Notes: generated by a model not told the origin, from the sequence alone. A DNA stretch of 64,000 bases from Bacteroidota bacterium (GCA_026391455.1 JAPLEH010000061.1:35810-99809), one strand, 5' to 3'; positions 49,726 to 60,311 are shown, counted from the stretch's first letter. Made by a program: numbers and translations.

Positions 49726-50381
49726 TATATGGGTATATTGGGTGAATGGCCCGGATGCCAGATACTGGTAAATTCTCCCAGTATGGCATTGTTGCCAGTA
49801 AACCGAAGCCGGTGCATGTTCAAATTTCGGATATCCGTGTCCGTTACCTTCCGGTACATGGGATGTAGCGTACCGCCTTTGGAACCGGCTGGCCGTGAAG
49901 GTTCATACTGGTATATCGGATCAACAAGGGTGCCCCGCGGATACATAATGCCAGGTGTACCTTTACCTCTCAGGTCGAGCTTGCGGGGATGTTCCAGCCC
50001 GATTGTATGACCGTACTCATGGGCTGCCGTGGTGGATCCCTTGTATAAATTTTCCAGTTTGAAATAGCCGGTGTTGCAACCGATCCCATCTACAAAGGAG
50101 ATCTCTCCATGCACAAATTCTTCAATGCGGAAATAATTATTGCGGGGGTCAGTATTCTGCAGAATGTCCACCTCATGGATGGCTGGTTGATAGGTGGCCG
50201 TGATATGGAATCGAACCAGCAACGGCTCATTGCCGATGCGGATCAGGGCAGACGGTTCATTCCACATGGTTTCTATTTCATCCCTTATCAGATCCGTTAC
50301 TGCAGGATCGGCCGCATTCCCATAGGTAATAATATGGGAACGGATGATACATTGCTGCTGCTCTTTTTCGACGGTTCCCAT
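49725..50381 (-). CDS. Metzincin-like zinc metallopeptidase
   Basis: The protein has 218 residues. The motif H121-E-x-x-H125-x-x-G-L-x-H131 (AAHEYGHTIGLEHP) and Met146 in GIMYPRG form the zinc site and Met-turn of metzincins. There is no signal peptide: the start, MGTVEKEQQQC, is polar. It therefore seems cytoplasmic or exported by an unusual route, which is odd for this class. It lies 11 bases downstream of the small gene at 50393-50752 and is likely co-transcribed with it. The target is unknown. Confidence 0.8.
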   Translation of the reverse strand: MGTVEKEQQQCIIRSHIITYGNAADPAVTDLIRDEIETMWNEPSALIRIGNEPLLVRFHITATYQPAIHEVDILQNTDPRNNYFRIEEFVHGEISFVDGIGCNTGYFKLENLYKGSTTAAHEYGHTIGLEHPRKLDLRGKGTPGIMYPRGTLVDPIYQYEPSRPAGSKGGTLHPMYRKVTDTDIRNLNMHRLRFTGNNAILGEFTSIWHPGHSPNIPI

Positions 50382-50392
50382 GAGATCACTGA

Positions 50393-50752
50393 TTATTGTT
50401 TGAAATATTCCCGGAATGCTTCGGTGAGCCGGGCAAATTCTTTTTTCACCTGGTTCATGCCGATCAAACCGCCCGACATACCGGTGGAATCTTTCTGCAA
50501 TAATACGGAGAACATGTCTCCTTCTGATTTGATTACGACAGCCTGCTTATGGTATTTAACAAAGGCACCAAACAACATGCGCAGCGCCCGGTTGCCTTTG
50601 GTGTAGCTGTATATGTCTGCACTCTTTGTTTTGGCTGTATATCCCTGAGAAGTAAAGAAGAGGTTCAGTTTGTTTTCGAGTTCTTCCTTAGTACAACTGG
50701 TGAAATTGTAAATGACACGGTCTTTCGCGAAATCAACGAGTGTGGCTTTCAA
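50393..50752 (-). CDS. Small hypothetical protein linked to the metallopeptidase
   Basis: The protein has 119 residues, with no signal peptide or membrane segment. The sequence has mixed alpha/beta character (DRVIYNFTSCTKEELENKL, then KYHKQAVVIKSEGDMFSVLL) and a helical C-terminus. No family is recognised. The close spacing to the metallopeptidase gene suggests a functional link, perhaps as an inhibitor, substrate or chaperone, but this rests on position only. Confidence 0.55.
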   Translation of the reverse strand: MKATLVDFAKDRVIYNFTSCTKEELENKLNLFFTSQGYTAKTKSADIYSYTKGNRALRMLFGAFVKYHKQAVVIKSEGDMFSVLLQKDSTGMSGGLIGMNQVKKEFARLTEAFREYFKQ

Positions 50753-50825
50753 GATGTAGAGTGTTTATCCATCAATAAATTAAGGCGGATAAAAATAAGT
50801 AAAAATGGGCTATATGGGGTTTACA

Positions 50826-50858
50826 GAAAAAAGAGATCGCCTGAACAGACGATCTCTT
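50826..50858 (-). terminator. Intrinsic terminator after fadN
   Basis: AAGAGATCG (50831-50839) and CGATCTCTT (50850-50858) pair around a 10-base loop. Read on the minus strand the hairpin is followed by a T run (complement of 50827-50832), so it ends the fadN transcript. Confidence 0.75.
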
Positions 50859-50894
50859 CTATTGCGTTGGCCGAATTGCCCGTTCGTAACTTAA

Positions 50895-53273
50895 TTAATT
50901 CCTCACCGGTCTTCCGCTTTTCAACACACTTTGTATGCGTTCCAGTGTTTTCTTTTCACCACATAAGGAGAGAAACGCTTCTCTTTCAAGATCAAGCAGG
51001 TATTGTTCTGATACGAGGGTAGGTTCACTCAGATCACCGCCGCACATTACATAAGCCAGTTTTTTAGCAACTACGGAATCATGCTCCGTAGCATAATTGG
51101 CCGTTTTCATGGCATGGATACCGGAATATAATGCACCAAGTGCCGATTGCCCCAGTACTTTAATATCTTTTCGTTGTACCGGAGTGGTATAGCCACTATC
51201 AAATAATTCGATCACTGACCGTTTTGCTTCTGCTATACGACGTCCCTGATTGGGAACGACCTCATCCAGCCCTTTGCGGTATACACCCAGTCCAAACCCT
51301 TCGTGCGCGGAAGTGGCCACTTTGGCTGTGGCAATACTGAGAAAACGATTCTTCAGCGTAATGGTTTCGGGTTCATCTTCATGCATTTCATCGGCTGCAC
51401 GCAATACAAATTCTTTGGTGCCACCACCACCGGGTATCAAGCCTACGCCCAGTTCCACCAGACCAGTATACGTTTCTGCTGCCGGGCAGCATTTATCGGA
51501 GTGAAGGCTCAGTTCACATGCACCACCCAACGCAAGACCATGCGGCGCCGTTACCACGGGTATAGAAGAATAACGTACCCGCATCATGGTATTCTGAAAC
51601 ATACGAATGGCCATATCCAGCTCATCATATTCCTGATCAATGGCCAGCATGAAGATCATACCCACATTGGCACCCGCCGAAAAATTAGCGCCTTCATTCG
51701 CGATCACCAATCCTTTATAGCCTTTTTCTGCTTTATCAATGGCAGTTTGTATACCAGACAGCACATCGCCACCAATACTGCCCATTTTGGTAAACCATTG
51801 CAGGCCCAGTACATCATCTCCCAGATCATACAACCGGCAACTGCCATTTTTCCAAACCTGCTTATCGGTATAATTGCTCATTACAATAAATGCTTCACCA
51901 CCCGGTAAGGTTTTATAGGTTTTTGAAGCAGGGTCGTAACATAATTTCTTGCCGCCTTCCACTTTATAGAATGAAGTATGTCCGGCAGCGATCATTTCAT
52001 CTACCCATGCAGCGACTTTATAGCCGGCTTTTTTCATGGCATCCGTTGTCTTTACCACGCCCAGAACATCCCAACTTTCAAAAGCACCGATCTCCCAGCC
52101 AAAGCCGGCCATCATCGCATCATCTACCCGGTACAGTTCATCACTGATTTCAGGTATACGGAAAGAAATATAGGAGAAGAGTCCGTAATGAAAATGGCGG
52201 TAAAACTCACCGGCCTTATCTGTTCCGGCTACCAGCATTTTCAAACGGGTATACAGATCATCAATGGGCTTTGCCGTTTCCAGTGTGGCAAATTTGGGTT
52301 TCACCCTTGGCCCGTATTCCATGGTATTCAGATCGAGCGTCAGAATTTCTTTTTCACCACCAGCCCCTTTTGTTTTCTTAAAGAATCCCTGGCCAGTCTT
52401 ATCACCCAGCCAGTTATTCGCCACCATTTTTTCCAGCCAGGCCGGAATGGTAAACTGATCACGCGCTTCGTCATTGGGGCAATTGTCCGCCACGCCTTTG
52501 GCTACTTTTACCAGGGTATCAATACCTACCACATCCGCAGTACGGAACGTGGCAGATTTGGGACGGCCGATAACGGGTCCTGTCAATGCATCAATTTCGT
52601 CTATACTTAACTGTAATTTTTCTTTTACATTCATTATGGCCATCATGCCAAATACACCTACACGGTTGGCAATAAAGGCCGGAGTGTCTTTACACAATAC
52701 GGTCGTTTTACCGAGGTACAGGTCGCCATATTGCATCAGAAAGGATACAATGGCAGGATCGGTATACGGGGTGGGTATGATCTCCAGCAAGCGGAGATAC
52801 CGGGGTGGATTGAAGAAGTGGGTACCACAGAAATGTTTTTTGAAATCATCACTTCTGCCTTCCGCCATCAGGTGAATGGGAATACCAGAGGTATTGGAAG
52901 TAATGAGTGTACCGGGCTTGCGGAATTGCTCCACTTTTTCAAATACCTGCTGTTTGATATCCAGCCGCTCCACCACCACTTCGATCACCCAATCGCAACT
53001 GGCAATATCTTTCATGTTGTCATCAAAATTACCGGTAGTAATTTTTTTGATCACATCTTTATGATACACGGGAGAAGGACTGCTTTTAATGGCGGCCGTC
53101 AATGCATCATTCACAATTTTATTACGGGCCGCAGCCGGTGCATCGGCGGGTGTATCCTTTGGTACAATATCCAGCAACAACACTTGCAGGCCAATGCCGG
53201 CAAAATGACAAGCAATACGGGAGCCCATCACACCGCTTCCCAAAACAGCAACTTTTTTAATTGATCGGTTCAT
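50895..53273 (-). CDS. fadN: 3-hydroxyacyl-CoA dehydrogenase/enoyl-CoA hydratase fusion
   Basis: The protein has 792 residues. The N-terminal dehydrogenase has the NAD loop VAVLGSGVMGSRIACHF, then SNTSGIPIHLMAEGR and HFFNPPRYLRLLEIIPT. The C-terminal enoyl-CoA hydratase half includes VIANEGANFSAGANVGMI and GLALGGACELSLHSD. The order dehydrogenase-then-hydratase and the length fit FadN rather than FadB. It performs two successive steps of fatty-acid beta-oxidation in the cytoplasm. A thiolase would be expected as a partner but is not in the window. Confidence 0.9.
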   Translation of the reverse strand: MNRSIKKVAVLGSGVMGSRIACHFAGIGLQVLLLDIVPKDTPADAPAAARNKIVNDALTAAIKSSPSPVYHKDVIKKITTGNFDDNMKDIASCDWVIEVVVERLDIKQQVFEKVEQFRKPGTLITSNTSGIPIHLMAEGRSDDFKKHFCGTHFFNPPRYLRLLEIIPTPYTDPAIVSFLMQYGDLYLGKTTVLCKDTPAFIANRVGVFGMMAIMNVKEKLQLSIDEIDALTGPVIGRPKSATFRTADVVGIDTLVKVAKGVADNCPNDEARDQFTIPAWLEKMVANNWLGDKTGQGFFKKTKGAGGEKEILTLDLNTMEYGPRVKPKFATLETAKPIDDLYTRLKMLVAGTDKAGEFYRHFHYGLFSYISFRIPEISDELYRVDDAMMAGFGWEIGAFESWDVLGVVKTTDAMKKAGYKVAAWVDEMIAAGHTSFYKVEGGKKLCYDPASKTYKTLPGGEAFIVMSNYTDKQVWKNGSCRLYDLGDDVLGLQWFTKMGSIGGDVLSGIQTAIDKAEKGYKGLVIANEGANFSAGANVGMIFMLAIDQEYDELDMAIRMFQNTMMRVRYSSIPVVTAPHGLALGGACELSLHSDKCCPAAETYTGLVELGVGLIPGGGGTKEFVLRAADEMHEDEPETITLKNRFLSIATAKVATSAHEGFGLGVYRKGLDEVVPNQGRRIAEAKRSVIELFDSGYTTPVQRKDIKVLGQSALGALYSGIHAMKTANYATEHDSVVAKKLAYVMCGGDLSEPTLVSEQYLLDLEREAFLSLCGEKKTLERIQSVLKSGRPVRN

Positions 53274-53424
53274 ACTTTTTAGTTTACTCCCGGGGGGAGG
53301 GATAGTAAATTAGTTAGTTATGCAACTATTTTATTATCGAAGATAAGCGTTTTTATGAAAGAGCAAAATTTGGGTATTTCCACCCGGCGTGGGGTTAGAA
53401 AATGGTTCCACAAAGGGGCCTTAC

Positions 53425-56382
53425 CTAGTTGCCCATCATTACAAATGCGCCCCAGAAAAAAGGGTGTACATATTTCTGTTGAATCAGTTTTTGCGCAGCG
53501 ATAAAAGAGGTTTGCTTATTATTTGTTTTCAGGTATTCCTGGTAAAAGGCGATCATAAAATCGCGGGTGGCATTATCATCCACCTTCCACAGGCTGGTCA
53601 TGATACTGCCGGCCCCTGCTGCCCGGAAAGCCCGTTGTAATCCGTACACGCCTTCTCCTGCATCCATCTGTCCCAGGCTGGTTTCACAAGCGGAAAGTAT
53701 CACCAGGGACGTATTTTCCAAGTCGAGATTCTGAGCTTCATAGGCCGTCAGAATTCCATCGTAGGTATCGGGATAGGGTTGGGTGGCATAATAGTTGACG
53801 ACACCCGACAGGAGCAAACCCGAGTTGGCCATGGCATTGAAAACACGATACCCGTCGGTGGCATTATCCCCGGCCGGCGACCAGTACCCATGTGTGGCAA
53901 TATGCAAAATACCGGGGCTATGCAGACCATATAATTTATCCTCTGTGGCCTGGTCTTTCAGGTAGTACTTTACGTTCATCTTCGACTTTTCCATTTCTTT
54001 ACGAATGGCGGCTATTTCTTCTTCCGTACCGGGCAGGTCGGGTATCTGCTGGTCTTTGAAATTTCGAACATAAGAACGTGTACCCGCTTTTTCCATATTG
54101 CTGTTGAATACACCCGCATTCAACTGGTAAGCGGGCCGCCCCATCAAAGTAGCTGTACGTACCATACGATTGCCGGATGTATTGATGTCTGTACCCGAAG
54201 AGGTATACTGAATATCCAGTTCATTCAGCAGGTATTGATTACTCTCCGGATTTTTTAACGTGGCAATATTGATCAGGTGATAAATGCCATCAGGTGAGAA
54301 AAAAATTTTCCGCACTCCTTTTCCTGCAAACAGTTTATTCAGTTTCTCCTGAATGGGCTTCCAATAATGCTGGTAACTTTCGTTATCCGGTGTTTTAAAT
54401 TTTATATTCCCTTTATACGTTTTATAAAAACGGTTGTCGAGTGAAGCCGCACCATCCGGCAGGTATACTACCTCCGGGTAAGCAGTACCGGCTGTAATGA
54501 TATACGCGGCATACCAGGCCGTATCCGAATAGTATACCTGGTCTCTCCAGTTGAACCGGATTATTTCAATGGCAGCTTCGCCCTCCTTCAATGCAACCTG
54601 AACGGTCTTCCAGTCGGGGGCAGTGATCTTCAGGTATTTTTTGAAATCTTTTGCCTTCAGCGTGAGTTCATTCTCCAGTCGGGTTACTTCTTCCTGCATG
54701 CTTTGCAATACAGCAGTGTTGAATTTGGTAGTGGTATCTGCTCCGGCAGGATCATCAGTTTTAAGGTATTGACGGATCAGTTGTTGTTTTTTTTCGATCC
54801 ATTGTTCATACAGTTTATTGATGGCCGGGTCATTGGCATTCTGAAAAGCCTCTTTCCTGCGTTGGGTTCCTTTCAGTGAAATGGATTTCGTAAACAAAAG
54901 ATTATTGTATGCCTGTCCGGCCAACTGCGGGTATAACGGTGATTTATTTTCACCTGCGATCTTTACAAAACTGTGAAAATTCTCATAGCCCTCTTTCAGT
55001 TTGGCATTGTAATAGGTGGCAAATGTTTTTTCACCGAATGAAAAAATGATATCGTTGATCCATCCTTCATTCAGCGAAAACAATTCCTTGTATATACTTG
55101 CGGCTTTATCCATTTTCCGGTCACGCATACAGAAATAGGAATAGTTGATATAGGGAGCAGTGGATTCGCGGAAATTGCGGGTCTTTTTTATTTCTTCCAG
55201 TATGGGATCAAACAACTGACCATAATCGCGGCTGCCCAGGTAACCCAAGTGCGTGGCCTTCATATAATTGATACTGATATCCGCATACTCACGGTAGCTG
55301 TTATAATGGTCTTCGGTTTCTTTAATATAATAGGATGCGGGTTTGGGCAACTTATTCATCTTTCCTCTTTTAATGAGGTATACCGGGTAAAGGGATATGG
55401 GATAATAGTGGCTGTTGGGATAGGTTTTATTATAGCAATTCACCCAGATATAATTTAGCGAATCTCTCGTTTTCCAGCTTTGCTCCGCCCCGTTAAAATC
55501 CTGCATCATTTCTTTGGCATAGGCCGCGTTATTGGCTTTAATGCCCGGGTAAGGATCGCAGGGATTCGCATTGTTTTTATACCAGAGCTGAGAATATCGT
55601 TCATTGTTGATTTCCGACAAATGCGCATATTGCTGGTAATCGCCGATCGAAAGATAATAGATCACTTTGGCACTCATGGCTTCCGCACTGTACCCATCAC
55701 GAAACATTGGATTGGATTCCTGTGCGAGCCGTTCCATCCGCTGTATATATTCCTCCGCTTTCAGGTATTCACCCGAACGGGCCAGAAAATTGGTATAAAA
55801 CATCCACGAGTGATATTCTTCTTTTTCGTTGCCCATATACTGAATCGCTTTTTCATAATTTTCACGGGCCTTGTTGAAATCTCCGTTTCGTTCAAAAGCA
55901 TACCCGATAAAACTGTAGGTGCCAAAATTCTTATATGACGTGTACTGGTCCAGAAATTTCAGGGCCTTTTCGGCATTCTGCGGGTCTTTGGTATTAAAGA
56001 GCCCGGGATATAAGTTATTATACCAAATATTCATCGAATCGCTTCCGTAATCCTGCGGACCTGGTTTGAGTCCCACCAGTTCATTCATTTTTTTTTGCGC
56101 TTTTTCTTCACAAATTTTTGCCAATGCAGAATCCGGGGCCTGGTTTTCAAAAATGGTTTTCAGCAGGGTATAATTAGTGGCAGTTTGCCAGTCTTTCTTT
56201 TTTTCTACATCCCGGTACAGGGCCCTGGCCAGTTCCAACGTCTTTTTTTTATCCTCGGGATGAGCGTAGATCTCGTTGAATTGTTTCATGAATGCCTCAT
56301 CGGTTTGCGCCGTTACGGAGGTTTCAACAAAAAGCAGACAGGCTACGACCGGAAATAATCGGTGGACCAGGAAACGGTACAT
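53425..56382 (-). CDS. Secreted TPR protein with C-terminal CHAT caspase-like peptidase domain
   Basis: The protein has 985 residues. The signal peptide ends SVTAQ. Residues of about 25-560 are helical and repeat-like, with TPR units such as YSFIGYAFERNGDFNKAREN. The C-terminal CHAT domain (about 690-985) carries the catalytic dyad H831 in LHIATHGYW and C899 in LVILSACETSLG, and ends HPFFWGAFVMMGN, all conserved. It should be an active cysteine protease acting outside the cytoplasm, with TPRs choosing partners. The AsmA-like gene lies 68 bases upstream on the same strand, so the two may be co-transcribed. Confidence 0.9.
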   Translation of the reverse strand: MYRFLVHRLFPVVACLLFVETSVTAQTDEAFMKQFNEIYAHPEDKKKTLELARALYRDVEKKKDWQTATNYTLLKTIFENQAPDSALAKICEEKAQKKMNELVGLKPGPQDYGSDSMNIWYNNLYPGLFNTKDPQNAEKALKFLDQYTSYKNFGTYSFIGYAFERNGDFNKARENYEKAIQYMGNEKEEYHSWMFYTNFLARSGEYLKAEEYIQRMERLAQESNPMFRDGYSAEAMSAKVIYYLSIGDYQQYAHLSEINNERYSQLWYKNNANPCDPYPGIKANNAAYAKEMMQDFNGAEQSWKTRDSLNYIWVNCYNKTYPNSHYYPISLYPVYLIKRGKMNKLPKPASYYIKETEDHYNSYREYADISINYMKATHLGYLGSRDYGQLFDPILEEIKKTRNFRESTAPYINYSYFCMRDRKMDKAASIYKELFSLNEGWINDIIFSFGEKTFATYYNAKLKEGYENFHSFVKIAGENKSPLYPQLAGQAYNNLLFTKSISLKGTQRRKEAFQNANDPAINKLYEQWIEKKQQLIRQYLKTDDPAGADTTTKFNTAVLQSMQEEVTRLENELTLKAKDFKKYLKITAPDWKTVQVALKEGEAAIEIIRFNWRDQVYYSDTAWYAAYIITAGTAYPEVVYLPDGAASLDNRFYKTYKGNIKFKTPDNESYQHYWKPIQEKLNKLFAGKGVRKIFFSPDGIYHLINIATLKNPESNQYLLNELDIQYTSSGTDINTSGNRMVRTATLMGRPAYQLNAGVFNSNMEKAGTRSYVRNFKDQQIPDLPGTEEEIAAIRKEMEKSKMNVKYYLKDQATEDKLYGLHSPGILHIATHGYWSPAGDNATDGYRVFNAMANSGLLLSGVVNYYATQPYPDTYDGILTAYEAQNLDLENTSLVILSACETSLGQMDAGEGVYGLQRAFRAAGAGSIMTSLWKVDDNATRDFMIAFYQEYLKTNNKQTSFIAAQKLIQQKYVHPFFWGAFVMMGN

Positions 56383-56450
56383 CGGAATTGTTTGGTTTAA
56401 TGAGATGATAAGTTAGTAAAATCCTCCGAATAAACGGGTAGGAAAATCGT

Positions 56451-59400
56451 TTATTCAAAGTCTATCGGAGGAAGATGTCTCCTCTCCAATTCCCGCTCGT
56501 ATCTTCTCATCATTTTACGGTTGTTCTTTGCACCCACACTGCTCGCCATACCACTGATAGCGATCTTGATGAGATAGTTGATGGCCGACCGGTCGCGCTG
56601 ACGGATAAAAAATACATTTCCGGTACGCGAGTGATTGTTTTTGCGAATGATAAAGGTATTGGCAATAAAATTGGCCAGGCGGGTAAAAAACGTTTTTCCG
56701 GAATCGGTTCCGTTTTTCAGGAGTTGTATCCGCAGGTTATCATAGTACATGTTCATTTCGCCAAGAGCGAGATATTCACGTCCTACCGCGCGCATGTTCA
56801 GGGTGTCCAGTTCGCCGGATAAGAGCTTTACCGAAGCCATGGGGATCAGCACCGGGTTCAGTACCCGCAGGTCACCGGGTTTCAGCCGTACGGTCATCAG
56901 GAAACCGCCCAATGAATCCGTATACGATTCCTTTACCCGTAAACGTACCCATACGGTATCCAGCAGGTATCCGTTTGCATGTATCCGCAAACTGTCTGTT
57001 GGCTGCGGTCGGGTGTTTTTAATATTGTACAACGCAAGGGTCATACGCCGGATCGGAATAGTGACCGCCTTCTTTGATTTTTCCTGTACTTCCGTATAAT
57101 CCACCGAACCATTGGTGAGCAATACGGTATCTGCATGCAGTTGTATGGGTATTTTCTTCAGCAGCGACACGGGCAATGGTTTTATCAACCCATGATTAAA
57201 GGGCATGGTACGGTCTTTATAATCCTGCAGGTATACCCTGTCAATAGAGGTATGACGGATATGCAGCACACTGTCGGTAAACCATTCGTCGGTGAACAAC
57301 GGGCCTGCGGTGAATTTTCCAAATCCAGCCTTTATATAATCGCTTTGAAAGGATTTTGTGGCCATGAATGAATCCCGTGGAAGTGCAGGCTCATAAGCAA
57401 ATGAATCCATGGAAAAACGGCCGCTATTACCCGTATAGGCTGCGTTATACCATTGTAATTTTATCATGTTATTCGAAAACCTTCCGGTAAAATCGAGGAG
57501 CGAAATATGCTTATTGGTGTTGACCAACTGTTGCAGGCGGGTAAAATTATTATCATTGAGTGTTAGATGTTCGATGCTGCTTTGGGTGAGTTGAAAATGG
57601 CCACCGTTTTTTCCGAGACTATCGAGCTCCAGCTTCCTGGCAGTCAGTTCGTCAAACACAATATTCCATTCCGGATTATCATCCTGCTTCTGAATAAAAT
57701 GGATTTGCGATGCTTTTCCTTCCATGGTACCTTCTCCGGTAGTATACGTTCGGCCTTTCGTGGTATGCAATCGCAGGGATTGAAAATGAAAATCCAGGTT
57801 GCCGATTTGTAAGGAGGGCTCATCGGTTGTGTGATAGGTAAGGCCCTTTATTGAAATATGATTCGCAGCATTGGTGTTTCCTTCCCATTGTAGAGAAAAA
57901 TGTCCCCTTCCTGTTTCCCTTGCAATGGCCACCTGCGGCGAAGTGATCTCCAGATCGCCGATGCTGATCCGGGAAAATGGCGGAGATGTACGACCAGTAT
58001 TATTTAGCGGAGCTGATTTTTGAGAATAGATCACCGGTTGCTCCATCTGTACCTGATTCAGTATCAGTACACCGTTTAGCAATGAGGCAATATCCGGTAT
58101 AAAACGAAGAGAAGGAATAAACGCACTATCGGTGTGCTGCTTATCTGAAGAAAGGTAGCGTACATTCTCCAGCCGGGAATGGTGTTTATCATCCAGCAAA
58201 AAATCAGATGTACTCACCATCAGGGGCGATCGCTGATAGAACAGGCTTTTTCCGGATGTTACCAATTGACGGATTACAGGAGCCTTTCCTTTTTCAAGTA
58301 CAAACGTATCAGCCGATAATACTGCAATTTCTGCTTTCATCAGTTGCGAAGGAGTGTGTACAAACACGGAAGTATTGGTGCCCTTTATTTTTTCCAGGTG
58401 AATTAGTGGGATATTTCCTGCCGTTTGTGTTTCCGTTTCGAGATGGATAGTCCCTTTTTGCCAGTTTATGCCCGCTGCTTTTATATTGCCGCTGTATTCA
58501 TCCAGTTTGAGCTGTGCCACTGATGTATTATTCAGTATCACCTGCAGGTTCTTCCTGTTATTATGTACCGTTACCAGCCCTGCCTTCACAGCCCCGCTAT
58601 GCCCTTCATACTGTATACCGGTCATGCTTATGCGCAAATCTCCGGCCAGTATCTGTCCGCTGGAAAAATCCAGCCTGTTCAGGGAATTTCGTATGCCTGC
58701 AATCTTTTGGGAAATGAGCAGCGCATTACTTTGTACCGAAAGACTGGCATCGTTCAATTTTACCTGCAGGTTATTTCGAAGATGCAGGTCCAGGTTTCCA
58801 TGTTCTATTTCGAGCAGTTCGAGGTCCATGTATTCATTCAGCGCACCTAGCGATTGAAAGATCGTTTGTTTTTCCCTGCTCCGTTTGCTTGTTGCCGTAT
58901 AACTGATATGCGGCTCGTACATGGTAACTACATTAGCGCGGATCCTTTTGTCAAACACCAGGTCATTCCACGATAAACCACCCAGGCTGAACCGGGGTAC
59001 ACTGAAGGTGTTGATGATCTTGCCCGCATCGAGTTTATGAAATAAAAAATTACTGAGCGTAATGCGGTCATCCCGGAATACAATACTGTCGAATTTGATC
59101 CGGTAACTGCTGTCGCGGATAAAATTGTCGTAATTGCGAATGGCCATGGCAAAACTTTTGACCCGTATGGGTTTTACACCTGACTGATCAACCGCTAAAC
59201 CCTCCATATCAAAATTATTTTGTTTGGATACGAATGAACTGGGTTTGTCGTCCCGTACAGTGCGGATATTGAAGTCGCCATTTTTTACACCCAGATAGCC
59301 GAGTTCCAGATCACCGGTCAGTTGCTCAATGATATCTTCCAGCCGGGGAGGTTTGCTTTTTTTACTTTTTTTCGAACCCAGGTTTACATACAAACTGAAA

Positions 59401-60311
59401 GCCGGATTGATACAGTATACCGAGTCTGCCTTGATCAGTTCCGTTCGGTAGAGCGTATCAAAATCTATATGGGTCAGCAGCAGCGAATCAAAAAATACAC
59501 GAAACGAAGAACCACTGCTGTCTTTACGGTTGGAGGCGATGGTGCAACTGTCAAATTCCACCAATTGATTTTTCAGGTTGATCCGGAATTTACGATAGCT
59601 AAGGCTATGTCTTCCGTCGGGGAATATGATGTGCTGATCGGTACTCTTCAATACGATATTATCACTGAAGAGTAATTTCTCTTTCTGCCCCGGCGCTATA
59701 CTGTCTACCTGCAGGTTGTCAATATGAAAATCAATATTCCCGATGCGGAGCGGGAGATCAGTCGGGCTGGCCCTGTTAACCAGCAGAAATGTGCCATTGG
59801 TGATCTGAAAGCGGTTTACTTTCAGTACCTGCAATCCATCGCGTATCGATTTGTATACCCTTCCCATTTCATAAGGTATTGAAATATCTCCTTTTTTATA
59901 TTGCGAAGTATCTGTGCCATACCGCAGCGTTGTCACTTCGATGTCCGGCGATAATAAACTCAGGGAATCGATCAGCAATTTTTTATCGAGTAAAAGGGGC
60001 AACAGGGCTTTTAGTTTCAGTCGCAGCTCCGGGATTCGAAACCGATAGGCTGAATTGGCCGTTAAGGTATCGGTGGTAACAAATACCGCTTCACTCAGTA
60101 TCATCTTTTGGGAAAAATAATTATAGCGAAGCTTTGCGATCTTCAGTTTTATTTTACCATTGGTTTGTTTGGATACGGTATCTTCCAGCAAAGTTTTGGC
60201 ATGGTATACAAACCAGATATGAAAGGCCAGCAGGAGTAATGCCAGTATGCCGAGCATGATCCCGGTGATTTTTAATACCCGCCTTCCCAACCGTTTATAC
60301 CCCTTCGACAT
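56451..60311 (-). CDS. Large AsmA-like inner-membrane-anchored protein
   Basis: The protein has 1286 residues from the ATG at 60311; the frame is open to 60353. A basic N-terminus (MSKGYKRLGRRVLK) precedes one transmembrane helix (about residues 15-36). The rest is a very long beta-rich periplasmic part with repeated strands (FRIPELRLKLKALLPLLLDKK, IGNIDFHIDNLQVD). This is the layout of AsmA/DUF748-like proteins that bridge the envelope and are linked to lipid transport. No enzymatic motif is seen. It lies upstream of the CHAT gene. Confidence 0.7.
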   Translation of the reverse strand: MSKGYKRLGRRVLKITGIMLGILALLLLAFHIWFVYHAKTLLEDTVSKQTNGKIKLKIAKLRYNYFSQKMILSEAVFVTTDTLTANSAYRFRIPELRLKLKALLPLLLDKKLLIDSLSLLSPDIEVTTLRYGTDTSQYKKGDISIPYEMGRVYKSIRDGLQVLKVNRFQITNGTFLLVNRASPTDLPLRIGNIDFHIDNLQVDSIAPGQKEKLLFSDNIVLKSTDQHIIFPDGRHSLSYRKFRINLKNQLVEFDSCTIASNRKDSSGSSFRVFFDSLLLTHIDFDTLYRTELIKADSVYCINPAFSLYVNLGSKKSKKSKPPRLEDIIEQLTGDLELGYLGVKNGDFNIRTVRDDKPSSFVSKQNNFDMEGLAVDQSGVKPIRVKSFAMAIRNYDNFIRDSSYRIKFDSIVFRDDRITLSNFLFHKLDAGKIINTFSVPRFSLGGLSWNDLVFDKRIRANVVTMYEPHISYTATSKRSREKQTIFQSLGALNEYMDLELLEIEHGNLDLHLRNNLQVKLNDASLSVQSNALLISQKIAGIRNSLNRLDFSSGQILAGDLRISMTGIQYEGHSGAVKAGLVTVHNNRKNLQVILNNTSVAQLKLDEYSGNIKAAGINWQKGTIHLETETQTAGNIPLIHLEKIKGTNTSVFVHTPSQLMKAEIAVLSADTFVLEKGKAPVIRQLVTSGKSLFYQRSPLMVSTSDFLLDDKHHSRLENVRYLSSDKQHTDSAFIPSLRFIPDIASLLNGVLILNQVQMEQPVIYSQKSAPLNNTGRTSPPFSRISIGDLEITSPQVAIARETGRGHFSLQWEGNTNAANHISIKGLTYHTTDEPSLQIGNLDFHFQSLRLHTTKGRTYTTGEGTMEGKASQIHFIQKQDDNPEWNIVFDELTARKLELDSLGKNGGHFQLTQSSIEHLTLNDNNFTRLQQLVNTNKHISLLDFTGRFSNNMIKLQWYNAAYTGNSGRFSMDSFAYEPALPRDSFMATKSFQSDYIKAGFGKFTAGPLFTDEWFTDSVLHIRHTSIDRVYLQDYKDRTMPFNHGLIKPLPVSLLKKIPIQLHADTVLLTNGSVDYTEVQEKSKKAVTIPIRRMTLALYNIKNTRPQPTDSLRIHANGYLLDTVWVRLRVKESYTDSLGGFLMTVRLKPGDLRVLNPVLIPMASVKLLSGELDTLNMRAVGREYLALGEMNMYYDNLRIQLLKNGTDSGKTFFTRLANFIANTFIIRKNNHSRTGNVFFIRQRDRSAINYLIKIAISGMASSVGAKNNRKMMRRYERELERRHLPPIDFE

